Shown here piece by piece: positions 13,541 through 23,228 of a DNA stretch of 36,999 bases. The stretch's first letter is position 1; every line of letters begins with the position of its first letter. The position numbers were made by a program, and so were the translations under genes. Below the pieces are notes generated by a model. It was given only the letters and a program-made list of their open reading frames with translations. It made no database searches and was not told the origin of the DNA. The stretch is from Ruminococcus sp. (GTDB lineage Bacteria; Bacillota; Clostridia; Oscillospirales; Ruminococcaceae): contig JAFSSS010000074.1 of NCBI GenBank assembly GCA_017450925.1, positions 1 to 36,999 on the forward strand, given 5' to 3'.

Positions 13541-15397
13541 ATGTCAGAAAACAGAAACACCACCAAACGCAGCAGCGGGAGGAGCGCGGGTGCGGGGAAC
13601 TCCGGCAAGCGCAGCTTTAAACTCTCGGGACGTAAGGAGATAAAGGGGAGAGTCCCGGAACGGGGAGGCTCCCGCAAGGAGACAGCGGCTGCACCGAAGC
13701 AGCAGGAAAGGGCAAAGAAGATCAGAGAGCCCCAAAGACGCACCCCGGTGAAGATAATCCCGCTGGGGGGGCTCAACGAGATCGGAAAGAACTTTACCGT
13801 TATCGAATGTGCGAACGATATGCTGGTCATCGACTGCGGGCTGGCATTTCCGGACAGCGAGATGCTGGGAGTTGATATCGTCATCCCGGATTTTACCTAC
13901 ATCGAGAAGAATATCGACAAGCTTAGAGGTGTGGTCATCACTCACGGACACGAGGACCACATCGGCGGGCTGCCCTATTTTCTCAAGAAATTCAACGTGC
14001 CCTGCTACGGGACTCCGCTGACGCTCGGTCTGCTTGAGGGCAAGCTGAGGGAGCATAACATACTCGACAGCTGCAAGCTGAATGTCGTAACGCCGCGGCA
14101 GACCGTAAAGCTGGGCTGCATGGCGGTGGAGTTCATCAGAGTGAACCACTCTATCCCGGATGCGGTGGGCTTTGCCGTGCATACGCCGGCGGGCGTGCTG
14201 GTGCATACGGGCGATTTCAAGGTGGACTACACGCCGATACAGGGCGGCATCATCGACCTTGCAAGGTTCGCTGAATTGGGAAACAAGGGCGTTTTGGCGC
14301 TGATGTCCGACTCGACGAACTCGGAGAGGCCGGGCTTTACCATGAGCGAGCGCAAGGTGGGAGACAGCTTTGAAAAGCTGTTTGCCAAGGCGGACGGAAA
14401 GAGGGTCATCATAGCGACCTTTGCATCAAACGTTCACAGGGTGCAGCAGATCGTCAATCAGGCGGATGCCACGGGGCGGAAGCTGGCGGTGAGCGGACGG
14501 AGCATGGTGAACGTCATCGGCGTGGGCATCGAGCTGGGATATCTGAAGGTGCCGGACGGCCTGCTGGTGGATATCGAGCAGATAGGGCAGTACCCGCCGG
14601 AGAAGATGTGCATAGTCACCACCGGCTCACAGGGTGAGCCCATGAGCGCTCTGACGAGAATGGCAATGGGCGAGCATCGGCAGGTATCGGTGACGCCGAA
14701 CGATTTCGTCATCATATCCGCGAAGCCGATACCGGGCAACGAGAAGTTCGTGACGAGGGTCGTCAACGAGCTGATGAAGCTGGGCTCGGAGGTCGTGTAT
14801 GAGGATATGTATGACGTACACGTTTCGGGACACGCCTGTCAGGAGGAGCAGAAGCTGATGCTCTCCATTATAAAGCCGAGGTTTTTCATCCCGGTACACG
14901 GTGAATACAAGCATCTGATGAAGCACAAGGCGACGGCTATGTCGGTGGGCATACCGGAGGAGCGGATAATCATTGCGGACATCGGGTCGGTCATTGAGAC
15001 TGACGGGGTGGATATGAAGATCACCGGCACTGTCCCGGCGGGAAAGGTGCTTGTGGACGGCCTTGGGGTCGGCGATGTGGGCTCGATCGTATTGAGAGAC
15101 AGAAAGCGCTTGGCAGAGGACGGTCTTATAATCGCAGTGGCGACGATCGACCGGGAGGCCGGGCTTATACTGGCGGGGCCGGACATCGTATCGAGGGGCT
15201 TTGTATATGTTCGTGAGAGCGAGGAGCTTATGGACGAGGCGAGGGCGCTGCTGACGGAGACGCTGACGGAATGCCTTGACAGGGGTATGCACGAATGGAA
15301 CGCTATCAAGGGGCGGATGAAGGATAATCTGTCCGACTACATCTATCAGAAAACAAAGAGAAGCCCGATGATACTGCCGATCATTATGGAGATATGA
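13541..15397 (+). CDS. rnj: Ribonuclease J
   Basis: A 618-residue RNase J, the metallo-beta-lactamase/beta-CASP enzyme that degrades and matures RNA by endo- and 5'-3' exonuclease action. After a basic, probably disordered tail of about 68 residues (Arg/Lys/Ser-rich), the catalytic core begins VKIIPLGGLNEIGKN. The zinc motif HGHEDHIGG is at about 134-142, HTGDFKVD at about 225, and the beta-CASP region contains FASNVHRVQQI and GRSM. The C-terminal part has PVHGEYKHL. The ATG is the first possible start because the frame is closed at 13535-13537. It heads a co-directional run with gdpP, rplI and dnaB, and a mobile-like repeat lies between it and gdpP. Confidence 0.96.
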   Translation: MSENRNTTKRSSGRSAGAGNSGKRSFKLSGRKEIKGRVPERGGSRKETAAAPKQQERAKKIREPQRRTPVKIIPLGGLNEIGKNFTVIECANDMLVIDCGLAFPDSEMLGVDIVIPDFTYIEKNIDKLRGVVITHGHEDHIGGLPYFLKKFNVPCYGTPLTLGLLEGKLREHNILDSCKLNVVTPRQTVKLGCMAVEFIRVNHSIPDAVGFAVHTPAGVLVHTGDFKVDYTPIQGGIIDLARFAELGNKGVLALMSDSTNSERPGFTMSERKVGDSFEKLFAKADGKRVIIATFASNVHRVQQIVNQADATGRKLAVSGRSMVNVIGVGIELGYLKVPDGLLVDIEQIGQYPPEKMCIVTTGSQGEPMSALTRMAMGEHRQVSVTPNDFVIISAKPIPGNEKFVTRVVNELMKLGSEVVYEDMYDVHVSGHACQEEQKLMLSIIKPRFFIPVHGEYKHLMKHKATAMSVGIPEERIIIADIGSVIETDGVDMKITGTVPAGKVLVDGLGVGDVGSIVLRDRKRLAEDGLIIAVATIDREAGLILAGPDIVSRGFVYVRESEELMDEARALLTETLTECLDRGMHEWNAIKGRMKDNLSDYIYQKTKRSPMILPIIMEI

Positions 15398-15417
15398 CCG
15401 CGCATCAGAACAGACAA

Positions 15418-15650
15418 GGGCAACACCGCGCGACCCGCGGCTAACGCCTCTGCACATCATCTGCTTGCCAGCTTTCCGTCATGATTACCAACGTCATCAA
15501 AGATGACGTCAATTCTCCTTGACGTTGCGCAAAGCGAAGCACACTTCGCTCGCAAGCCTGCATCGAATTTAGGCAATCTGACGAAAAGCTGTGCCTCAAC
15601 GCCAGTTGAGGTTGCGCATACTGATGCACAGGGGTCGTGCGGTGTTGCCC
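15418..15650. mobile_element. 233-bp MITE-like element with 19-bp ends
   Basis: The left end GGGCAACACCGCGCGACCC (15418-15436) and right end (15632-15650) are inverse complements with one mismatch. Inside are ACGTCATC/GATGACGT, GCGAAG/CTTCGC and CCTCAAC/GTTGAGG hairpins. No protein is encoded. It occupies nearly the whole rnj-gdpP gap (21 bases after the rnj stop, 42 before the gdpP start). A second copy starts at 36864. Flanks offer at most a 2-base AA duplication. Confidence 0.75.
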
Positions 15651-15692
15651 AAGAAAAAGGAACAGAGAAAGAGACATAGAGAGGTAACGCTT

Positions 15693-17672
15693 ATGAAGGG
15701 ACTTAATGTTCTTGACATAATAATAAAGGTGACTACCGGACTGCTGGCGGCGGCTTCGCTTTCGGCATCCATAATCGCTTATGACACGCCCTCGACAGAG
15801 GGCAAGGGCAAGGCGATGCTGGTCATTACCATATTTCTGGCGCTGGTGCTGATCGCGGAGTTCATCGCGTTCAGAGGGAGGACGATAAGGACGGTCTCGC
15901 GGATGTCGTCCCACATTACCAAGACAGAGCGGGAGAGTCTGCTGAATTTCCCGGCGCCGGTCATCGTTATTGACAGCAGTGCGACGATAATCTGGTACAA
16001 CAAGCGTTTCGGGCGGGAGGTATTTACCGACGGAGAGGCCTACGGCATCAACATCAACGAGATCGTGGATATGGACATGGACAAGGTGTTCAGCGCAGAG
16101 GGCGAGCTGGTGTGCATCAAGAACCGCTTCTATCAGACGCGGGGGATACATACCGATGCCTCTGACAGCGAGCTTTCAATGGTCTATTTTGACGACACCA
16201 CAGAGTATATCGAGCTGGAATACGAATACAGGCAGAGCCACAAGAACGTTATCATCATTTCGGTGGATAACTATGAGGATCTTATGGCAAACGCCCGGGA
16301 AAGCGACAAGGCTCACGCGCTGGTGCAGATAGAAAAGCTGGTGGAGAATTTCACCGAGGGCACCACGGCGTTTTACAAGAGGGTATCGTCGGACAAATTC
16401 TATGTGGTCATGGAGGACAGGCATCTGAACCCGATCATCGAGAACAGGTTCAAGATACTGGAGCAGGCAAGGCAGATAAAGGTGGATGAGCGGCAGAACC
16501 TTACCCTTTCTATCGGTGTGGGATCGAATGCGGAGAACCTTGCAGAGAGCGAGAATTTCGCCCGCAAGGCGCTGGATATGTGTCTGGGGCGCGGCGGAGA
16601 CCAGGCGGCTGTCAGAAAGGACAACGGCTATGAGTTCTTCGGAGGCGTTTCAAAGGGCGTTGAGAAGAGTACCAAGACCAAGACGAGGATGATCGCCAAA
16701 TCCATGCTGGAGCAGCTGCTTGCGAGCGAGAAGATACTTGTCATGGGACACCGCTTTTCCGATCTGGACGCGGTGGGGTCGGCTGTGGGTATATGCTCGG
16801 CAGCGCGGAAAATGGGCAGGGAGAGCTATGTGGTGGTCAACCGTGAAACAAGCATGGCAAAGCTGCTTATCGACTATCTTGACGACAACGACATAAACAA
16901 CTATTTCATCACTCCCGCGGACGGTGTGGAGAAGATGACGGAGGGCACGCTGCTGGTGGTGGTGGATACCCACAATCCCGACATCGTGGAGTCGAAGGAG
17001 GTACTGGCGAGGGCGCAGAACATCATCGTCATCGACCACCACAGGCGTATGGCGAACAAGTCCATTGACAACGCGGTGATCTTCTATCAGGAGGCGACGG
17101 CATCCTCGGCCTGTGAAATGGTGGCGGAGCTGATCGAATACTTCGGCGTGGGCAACAAGATACCTGCTCCCGTAGCGGAGGCCATGCTGGCGGGAATCAT
17201 GCTGGACACGAAGAATTTTGTTATGAAGACCGGCGTGCGCACCTTTGAGGCGGCGGCATATCTGCGGAAAATGGGAGCCGACACGGTGAACGTAAAGCGG
17301 CTGTTCGCGGATTCGATAGAGACCTACAGGTACAAGTCGCAGATCATCAACTCGGCGCAGATCTACCGCAAATGTGCGATCGCCGTGGCGGAGGAGTATG
17401 CGGACAATATCCGCGTTGCCGCGTCGCAGGCGGCGGACGAGATGCTGGGCATCGTGGGCGTGAACGCAAGCTTTGTGCTGTATGAGATCGGGGGGACGAC
17501 GAACATCTCTGCACGGAGCATGGGAGCGTTCAACGTGCAGATCGTCATGGAGGCGCTCGGCGGCGGCGGGCATCAGACTATGGCTGCCACACAGCTTGCG
17601 GACACCGGCCTTGAGACTGCCGGACGTATGCTCAAGGAGGCTATCGACGACTATATAAGGAACAACGGATAG
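15693..17672 (+). CDS. gdpP: GdpP-type cyclic di-AMP phosphodiesterase
   Basis: A 659-residue membrane enzyme that hydrolyses cyclic di-AMP. Two membrane segments lie at about 10-30 and 40-55, followed by a degenerate PAS domain (about 80-175), a degenerate GGDEF domain (about 175-310, no GGDEF motif) and DHH/DHHA1 domains (about 335-655). The DHH site shows GHRFSDLDAVGSA, VVDTHNPD, IDHHRR and LDTKNF, and DHHA1 ends with GGGGHQTMAA. The ATG at 15693 is chosen because AGAGAGG lies before it and MKGLNVLDIIIK leads into the first membrane helix. The longer frame from 15591 would read 34 residues of the repeat element. It is followed by rplI and dnaB, a conserved Firmicute order. Confidence 0.95.
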   Translation: MKGLNVLDIIIKVTTGLLAAASLSASIIAYDTPSTEGKGKAMLVITIFLALVLIAEFIAFRGRTIRTVSRMSSHITKTERESLLNFPAPVIVIDSSATIIWYNKRFGREVFTDGEAYGININEIVDMDMDKVFSAEGELVCIKNRFYQTRGIHTDASDSELSMVYFDDTTEYIELEYEYRQSHKNVIIISVDNYEDLMANARESDKAHALVQIEKLVENFTEGTTAFYKRVSSDKFYVVMEDRHLNPIIENRFKILEQARQIKVDERQNLTLSIGVGSNAENLAESENFARKALDMCLGRGGDQAAVRKDNGYEFFGGVSKGVEKSTKTKTRMIAKSMLEQLLASEKILVMGHRFSDLDAVGSAVGICSAARKMGRESYVVVNRETSMAKLLIDYLDDNDINNYFITPADGVEKMTEGTLLVVVDTHNPDIVESKEVLARAQNIIVIDHHRRMANKSIDNAVIFYQEATASSACEMVAELIEYFGVGNKIPAPVAEAMLAGIMLDTKNFVMKTGVRTFEAAAYLRKMGADTVNVKRLFADSIETYRYKSQIINSAQIYRKCAIAVAEEYADNIRVAASQAADEMLGIVGVNASFVLYEIGGTTNISARSMGAFNVQIVMEALGGGGHQTMAATQLADTGLETAGRMLKEAIDDYIRNNG

Positions 17673-17674
17673 CT

Positions 17675-17742
17675 TTGATAATGGATAGTTGACAGCTGAT
17701 AATGAAGGGAGCGCTGCGGCGCAGCTTATTATCGGCTGTCAA
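17675..17742. repeat. TTGATAATGG-type palindromic repeat, copy 3
   Basis: TTGACAGCTGATAAT (17689-17703) is inverse to ATTATCGGCTGTCAA (17728-17742) with one mismatch. TTGATAATGG lies at 17675, and the centre carries GCGCTGC/GCAGC. It fills the gap between gdpP and rplI. Confidence 0.7.
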
Positions 17743-17769
17743 GTAAATTAACGTTTGGAGGAAATAATG

Positions 17770-18216
17770 ATGAAGGTAATACTTTTAAAGGATGTAAAGG
17801 GCTCGGGAAAGGCCGGAGATACGCTGAATGTGGCGGACGGCTATGCAAGGAACTTCCTGCTGGCGAAGGGGCTGGCTGTGGAGGCGAATGCAAAGAACCT
17901 CAACGAGCTGGCCGGCAAGAAGGCCTCGGCACAGCACAAGCTGGATGTGGAAAAGGCAGAGAACGAGAAAACCGCTGCAGAGATCGGCGGAAAGGCTGTT
18001 GTTATAAAGGCAAGAGCCGGTCAGGGCGGAAAGCTTTTCGGAGCGGTGACCACTGCCAATGTGGCTGATGCGATCAAGGAGCAGCTGGGCGGAGTGGTTG
18101 ACAAGAAGAAGATAAGCCTTTCCTCGGACATCAAGGCCTTCGGGGATTATACGGCGACTGTCAAGATGACGCAGGGCGTAAGCTGTACGGTCACGGTTAA
18201 GGCGGTAGAGGAATAA
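17770..18216 (+). CDS. rplI: 50S ribosomal protein L9
   Basis: A 148-residue L9. The N-terminal domain starts [17 protein letters not shown] and contains [16 protein letters not shown]; a long charged linker helix (about 45-75) joins it to the C-terminal domain with [15 protein letters not shown]. The ATG at 17770 is preferred over the adjacent ATG at 17767 because L9 proteins begin MKV and GGAGG lies 8 bases before it. The stop overlaps the dnaB start (TAATG), so the two are translationally coupled. Confidence 0.96.
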   Translation: MKVILLKDVKGSGKAGDTLNVADGYARNFLLAKGLAVEANAKNLNELAGKKASAQHKLDVEKAENEKTAAEIGGKAVVIKARAGQGGKLFGAVTTANVADAIKEQLGGVVDKKKISLSSDIKAFGDYTATVKMTQGVSCTVTVKAVEE

Positions 18217-19595
18217 TGGCGGGAAACGACAATTCCCTGATGACGCTTAGCGAGCTTATCGGCAGGGAACCGCCCTACATGATCGACGCTGAAAGGGCGA
18301 TACTTGCGGCTGTGCTGGTGGAGCCGGCTCTGTTCACGGAAGTGATGCAGATAATCCGCAAGCCGGAGTATTTCTATGACGAATACATACGGGGGCTTTA
18401 CAGCTGCTGCTACTGGCTGGAAAGCCAGGGCAAGCCGATCGACCTTGTTACCGTTATAGACCAAGCGGTGGAGACGGGAGTTTTCACCACGCAGGAAATG
18501 GCGAGGAACTACCTCAAGCAGCTGCTGGACGGCTTTATCACCAAGGGAAACGTTGCGGACTACTGCAGGATAATCGAGGACAAGTATTATGTCAGAACGC
18601 TTATCGACGTTTCCACGGAGCTGATAAAGCGGGCTTCGGAGAAGAACGTGAAGTCGGACGAGCTGCTGGATCTGGCAGAGCAGATGATCTATGATATCAG
18701 AAGCGGAAAATTCGCCAACGGACTTCTGCCTTTGGAAACGGTCATCATGGATGTTTACGATCATCTGCAGGAGCTGACGGGTGCTGACAGGGACAAGTTC
18801 AAGGGCATAAGCACGGGCTTTTCGTCCATTGACAAGGTCATGATGGGACTTAACAACACTGACCTTATCATACTGGCGGCGCGTCCCGGTATGGGAAAAT
18901 CCGCCTTTGCGCTGAACGTGGCGGTGAATGCCGCGAAGGCCTCTCATAAGGACACGGTGGTGTTCTCTTTGGAAATGTCGCCGGAGCAGGTGGCAACGAG
19001 AATGCTTTCGAGCGAGGCGCTGGTGAGTCATTCGGTGCTGCATTCCGGCGATTTCGGACAGGGCGACAGCGTATGGCAGGAGCTGGCAAGCGGTACGGAG
19101 CGGCTGGTGAAGCTGCCGATCTACATTGACGGGACGGCTAATATAACCGTGCCGGAGATGAAGGCGAAGCTTAGGCGGCGGCAGGGAAGTCTGGGACTGG
19201 TGGTCATCGACTATCTGCAGCTGATGAGCAGCCCGAACCACCACAACAACCGTGTGCAGGAGGTCTCGGAGATCACGAGGCAGCTGAAGCTTATGGCAAA
19301 GGAGCTGCAGGTGCCGGTCATCGCGCTTTCACAGCTTTCCCGTGAGGCGGAGAAGCGTGAGAACAAGCGCCCGATGCTTTCGGATCTGCGTGAGTCCGGC
19401 TCGATAGAGCAGGACGCGGATATAATCCTGTTTTTGTACAGAGATGCCTACTACAACGATCAAGCCACCGATCTTAGCGTGGCGGAATGCAGTGTGGCAA
19501 AGAACCGTCACGGCCAGCTGGGTACGATAAATCTTGTGTGGCGGGGCGAATATATGCTGTTCACCGACGCGGACACGATACACAGGGAGAACTGA
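18216..19595 (+). CDS. dnaB: Replicative DNA helicase DnaB
   Basis: A 459-residue replicative helicase that unwinds DNA ahead of the polymerase as a hexamer. The N-terminal helical domain (about 15-120) begins PPYMIDAERAILAAVL. The RecA-type domain follows, with Walker A ARPGMGKSAF (about residue 222), EMSPEQVATRML, Walker B VVIDYLQLM and the H3/H4 region LSQLSREAEKRENKRP...LRESGSIEQDAD. Length is usual. It starts on the last base of the rplI stop. In B. subtilis the equivalent gene is named dnaC. Confidence 0.97.
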   Translation: MAGNDNSLMTLSELIGREPPYMIDAERAILAAVLVEPALFTEVMQIIRKPEYFYDEYIRGLYSCCYWLESQGKPIDLVTVIDQAVETGVFTTQEMARNYLKQLLDGFITKGNVADYCRIIEDKYYVRTLIDVSTELIKRASEKNVKSDELLDLAEQMIYDIRSGKFANGLLPLETVIMDVYDHLQELTGADRDKFKGISTGFSSIDKVMMGLNNTDLIILAARPGMGKSAFALNVAVNAAKASHKDTVVFSLEMSPEQVATRMLSSEALVSHSVLHSGDFGQGDSVWQELASGTERLVKLPIYIDGTANITVPEMKAKLRRRQGSLGLVVIDYLQLMSSPNHHNNRVQEVSEITRQLKLMAKELQVPVIALSQLSREAEKRENKRPMLSDLRESGSIEQDADIILFLYRDAYYNDQATDLSVAECSVAKNRHGQLGTINLVWRGEYMLFTDADTIHREN

Positions 19596-19612
19596 TAGCA
19601 CGGGTGTTTTAT

Positions 19613-20929
19613 ATGCTTGATAAGGTCAGAAGGACAATAAGCGAATACGGTATGCTGAAAGAGGGCGAGGCTGTTCTCTGCGGGCTTTCGGGCGGCGCAG
19701 ACAGCGTTACCCTCCTTTTGTGCCTGCGCGAGCTGGGCTATGAGGTCGAGGCGATGCACGTCAACCACCGGCTGCGGGGCGGGGAGTCTGACAGGGACGA
19801 GGAGTTCTGCCGGCGGCTCTGCGAAAGTCTGGGAGTGCCGCTTGCGGTGGAACGTGTGGATGTAAAGGGCTACTGTGCCGAAACGGGGACATCCTGTGAG
19901 GAGGGTGCGAGAGAGCTGCGGTATGCGGCCTTTGAGCGGTCGCCGGTGGAGAAGATCGCCACGGCTCACACTCTGACGGACAGCCTTGAAACGGCGGTGT
20001 TCAATCTTGCGAGGGGTACGGGAGCGAGAGGGCTCTGCGGCATCCCGCCGGTGAGAGGGCGGTTCATAAGGCCGCTGATAAACTGCACGAGGCAGGAGAT
20101 CGAGGAATATCTTAGCCGGAGGGGACAGGGCTTCGTAACGGATTCGACGAACCTGGAGGACGAATTCTCCCGCAACCGCATAAGGCACGGGATACTGCCG
20201 GTATTGAGGGGGCTGAATCCCGGGGCAGAGGCTGCATTCGGGAGGCTTTCGCGCTCGCTGCGGGCGGACGATGAATATCTGTTCTGTCTGGCGGCGAGGC
20301 TGCTGGGCGAGGCGAAATGCCGTGAGGGCTACGGCGCGGACAAGCTGGCAGAGGCGGAGGAGCCTGTGCTTTCGAGGGCGGTTATACTGCTGCTCAAGGA
20401 GAGCGGGACGGCCTATGACAGCGGCCGGGTGGCGGAGCTGTGCGGGATGATAAGGCGCAGGGGCGGAAAGGTCTGCCTGAGCGGGAACGTGTATGCGCTT
20501 TGCTCCGGCGGGGTGTTCCGCATCGCGGAGCCGGCGGAGGCTTCATATGAAGCTCTGACTGTAGAGGGAGAGGGAGAATACGAGGTCTGTGGGCGGAGGA
20601 TAAGCATAGTTATTGCAAAAAAAGATCAGATCAGTTGCAAAATTAACAAAATGTTTACATATACAGCAGCGGATTATGATAAAATAAAGGGTGTGATTTC
20701 GATCAGGACCCGGCGCGGAGGGGACAGCATACGCCTTGAGGGGCGGGGCTGCACCAAAAGCGTAAAGAAGCTGTTTGCAGAAAGGATACCGTCGGAGCGG
20801 CGGGAAAGAGTGCTGCTGGTATGCGACGGCGAAGGGCCGGGAATGATAGAGGGCTTCGGGACGGCGGAGCGCTGGGCCGCAGATGAGGGCACAGAGCGGC
20901 TGCTGCTTTTCGGGGTCAAAAATGATTAG
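19613..20929 (+). CDS. tilS: tRNA(Ile)-lysidine synthase TilS
   Basis: A 438-residue TilS, which changes C34 of the minor tRNA-Ile to lysidine with ATP and lysine so that AUA is read as Ile. The PP-loop SGGADSVTLLL is at about residue 27, followed by AMHVNHRLRGGESDRDEEF, then ATAHTLTDSLETAVFNLARGTGARGL and DSTNLEDEFSRNRIRHGILP. The C-terminal domain has SIRTRRGGDSIRLEGRGCTKSVKKLF. The start is uncertain: ATG at 19613 or GTG at 19604, neither with a strong ribosome site. In many Firmicutes hpt lies between tilS and ftsH; here it is absent. An AT-rich patch at about 20615-20695 breaks the GC-rich composition. Confidence 0.94.
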   Translation: MLDKVRRTISEYGMLKEGEAVLCGLSGGADSVTLLLCLRELGYEVEAMHVNHRLRGGESDRDEEFCRRLCESLGVPLAVERVDVKGYCAETGTSCEEGARELRYAAFERSPVEKIATAHTLTDSLETAVFNLARGTGARGLCGIPPVRGRFIRPLINCTRQEIEEYLSRRGQGFVTDSTNLEDEFSRNRIRHGILPVLRGLNPGAEAAFGRLSRSLRADDEYLFCLAARLLGEAKCREGYGADKLAEAEEPVLSRAVILLLKESGTAYDSGRVAELCGMIRRRGGKVCLSGNVYALCSGGVFRIAEPAEASYEALTVEGEGEYEVCGRRISIVIAKKDQISCKINKMFTYTAADYDKIKGVISIRTRRGGDSIRLEGRGCTKSVKKLFAERIPSERRERVLLVCDGEGPGMIEGFGTAERWAADEGTERLLLFGVKND

Positions 20930-21065
20930 GTCTATCATATTGCTGTCACAATGAGACATTATAATAATAATGCACGGCGGCCGGGCTTGTGTTCTGCGAG
21001 GGCCGGGGCTGTGCGGTGAAAAAGACTTTACCGTGTGTGATATAAAATAACAAGGGAAAGAAGGA

Positions 21066-23054
21066 ATGAATGGATTGAAACACGGCGGAAACGGAAAATC
21101 TCTGTTGATCTATCTGCTGATATCGGTGCTGGTGCTGGGCGTTTTGGTATATATGCTCACATCAATGAGCAAGAACAGGTCGGATAAGGCCTATTCGGAG
21201 ATCATGCAGGAGTTCGACTCTTTGCAGGTATCGGAGTTTACTCTTGATCTGGGGTCGGGCAAGCTGACCTATAAGTCAAGGGGGAGCGACGAGAAGAAGA
21301 GCTATACCGTACCGAATGTATCTATCTTCGTACAGGAGGTGCTGGGAGGCGAAAAGGCACAGAGCTACCGCAAGCTTTACAATGAAAAGTACGGCGAGGG
21401 AGCGCTGAAATACGATCTGATACCCGTGTCGGACAACAGCTTCTGGCTGAACATGATACCGACTCTGCTGATGCTGGGAGTTATGATCTTCCTGTTCATA
21501 TTCATGATGCGATCGGCGGGAGGCGGCAAGCTGAATTCGTTCGGAAAGACGAATGCAAAGCAGGCACCCTCCTCGAAGAAGGCCACCTTTGAGGATGTGG
21601 CGGGTGCTGAAGAGGAGAAGGCGGAGCTGGCGGAGATCGTTGACTTTCTGAAGGATCACAAGAAATATGACGAACTGGGTGCGCGGATACCGAAGGGCGT
21701 GCTGCTGCTCGGACCTCCGGGAACAGGTAAGACACTTTTGGCGAGAGCCGTTGCCGGCGAGGCTGATGTGCCGTTCTTTTCGATCTCGGGATCGGATTTC
21801 GTGGAGATGTTCGTCGGTGTCGGCGCGAGCCGTGTAAGAGACCTGTTCGAGCAGGCGAAGAAAAATTCGCCCTCGATCATCTTTATTGATGAGATAGATG
21901 CGGTCGGCAGACAGAGAGGTACCGGTCTGGGCGGCGGTCATGACGAGCGCGAGCAGACCCTTAACCAGCTGCTTGTTGAAATGGACGGCTTTGAGGAGAA
22001 CGATTCGGTTATCGTAATGGCGGCCACCAACAGGCGGGATATCCTTGACCCGGCGCTGCTGCGTCCGGGACGGTTTGACAGGCAGGTGCTGGTAAGCTAT
22101 CCCGATGTAAAGGGCCGTGAGGAGATCTTGAAGGTACACACGCGCAACAAGCCGTTGGCTCCGGACGTAAGTCTGGAAACGATCGCCAAATCGACCGTCG
22201 GCTTTACGGGAGCTGACCTTGAGAACCTTGCCAACGAGGCGGCGCTGCTGGCTGCACGCTACGGCAGGAAGGCTATCACAAAGCACGATATGGAGGAGGC
22301 ATCTATCAAGGTAGTTGCCGGCCCCGAAAAGAAGAGCAAGGTGGTCACCGACGCGGAGAAGAGGCTGACGGCCTATCACGAGGGCGGTCACGCTATCTGC
22401 ACCTATTTCTGCTCGTCGCAGGACAAGGTACACATGGTGACCATTATCCCGAGAGGACAGGCGGGAGGCTTTACCATGAGCCTGCCGGAAAAGGACAAGG
22501 CATTTGTTTCCAAGCATGAGATGATAGAGAACATCATCGTGCTGCTGGGCGGACGTGTGGCTGAAAAGATCATCCTTGACGATATATCCACGGGTGCCTC
22601 GAACGATCTGGAGAGGGCGACTGCCACGGCAAGGAACATGGTGACACGCTACGGCTTCTCGGACAATCTGGGACCTGTTGTATATGGCAGGGGAGAGCAT
22701 GAGGTATTCCTCGGAAGGGACTACAGCTCGACGCCCAGCTATTCTGAAAATGTGGCGGCGGAGATCGACGCGGAGATCAGATCTATCGTTGAGGACTGCT
22801 TTGAGAAGTGCGAGACGCTGCTGCGCGAGCATATCGACAAGCTGCATCTGATCGCGAAGTATCTGATGAAATACGAGAAGATCGATGGAAAGAATTTTGA
22901 AAGGCTTATGAACGGCGAGCTGGACGGGGAGTTCATTGATCTGCCCGCTGAAGAGACTGTCAGCGAGACAGCCGAAACAGCTGTAACGGAGGAGCCTTCG
23001 GAGTTCCCGGAGATCACTGCCGAGCCCGAGGATAAGCCCGAGGGCGAGGAATAA
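21066..23054 (+). CDS. ftsH: ATP-dependent zinc metalloprotease FtsH
   Basis: A 662-residue membrane-anchored AAA+ protease. Two membrane segments (about 13-33 and 123-146) flank an outer domain. The AAA domain carries Walker A GPPGTGKT (about 216-223), Walker [12 protein letters not shown], and the second region of homology [20 protein letters not shown]. The zinc protease motif HEGGH is at about 438-442, with the third ligand in the later [15 protein letters not shown] region. The C-terminal tail is acidic ([15 protein letters not shown]). GGGAAAG lies before the ATG. It degrades misassembled membrane proteins and regulatory proteins. Confidence 0.97.
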   Translation: MNGLKHGGNGKSLLIYLLISVLVLGVLVYMLTSMSKNRSDKAYSEIMQEFDSLQVSEFTLDLGSGKLTYKSRGSDEKKSYTVPNVSIFVQEVLGGEKAQSYRKLYNEKYGEGALKYDLIPVSDNSFWLNMIPTLLMLGVMIFLFIFMMRSAGGGKLNSFGKTNAKQAPSSKKATFEDVAGAEEEKAELAEIVDFLKDHKKYDELGARIPKGVLLLGPPGTGKTLLARAVAGEADVPFFSISGSDFVEMFVGVGASRVRDLFEQAKKNSPSIIFIDEIDAVGRQRGTGLGGGHDEREQTLNQLLVEMDGFEENDSVIVMAATNRRDILDPALLRPGRFDRQVLVSYPDVKGREEILKVHTRNKPLAPDVSLETIAKSTVGFTGADLENLANEAALLAARYGRKAITKHDMEEASIKVVAGPEKKSKVVTDAEKRLTAYHEGGHAICTYFCSSQDKVHMVTIIPRGQAGGFTMSLPEKDKAFVSKHEMIENIIVLLGGRVAEKIILDDISTGASNDLERATATARNMVTRYGFSDNLGPVVYGRGEHEVFLGRDYSSTPSYSENVAAEIDAEIRSIVEDCFEKCETLLREHIDKLHLIAKYLMKYEKIDGKNFERLMNGELDGEFIDLPAEETVSETAETAVTEEPSEFPEITAEPEDKPEGEE

Positions 23055-23065
23055 AAAAGCATATT

Positions 23066-23100
23066 ATCCCGATGCCGTGAGACGGTATCGGGATAGCTTT
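23066..23100 (+). terminator. Terminator after ftsH
   Basis: ATCCCGATGCCG (23066-23077) pairs with CGGTATCGGGAT (23083-23094), loop TGAGA, followed by AGCTTT. It separates ftsH from the next gene. Confidence 0.8.
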
Positions 23101-23178
23101 ATATAGGACTGCAGGTGTACAAAAAACAGGACTGTTGCGAATGTTTGACAATAAGCTATAGAATTTTCGGGAAAAGTA

Positions 23179-23187
23179 TGGTATAAT
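23179..23187 (+). promoter_or_regulatory. Extended -10 promoter for zinc-finger DUF2628 gene
   Basis: TGGTATAAT (23179-23187) is an extended -10. No good -35 box lies 17 bases before it; a TTGACA further upstream is too far away. Confidence 0.6.
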
Positions 23188-23228
23188 AGACTTGACAAAA
23201 GGGTTTCCGGATGCAAGGAAAGGAATGA

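Noticed and set aside
15591-15692. Upstream extension of GdpP by 34 residues
   Set aside because: These codons lie in the MITE-like element and its flank. AGAGAGG and the membrane-helix N-terminus support the ATG at 15693.
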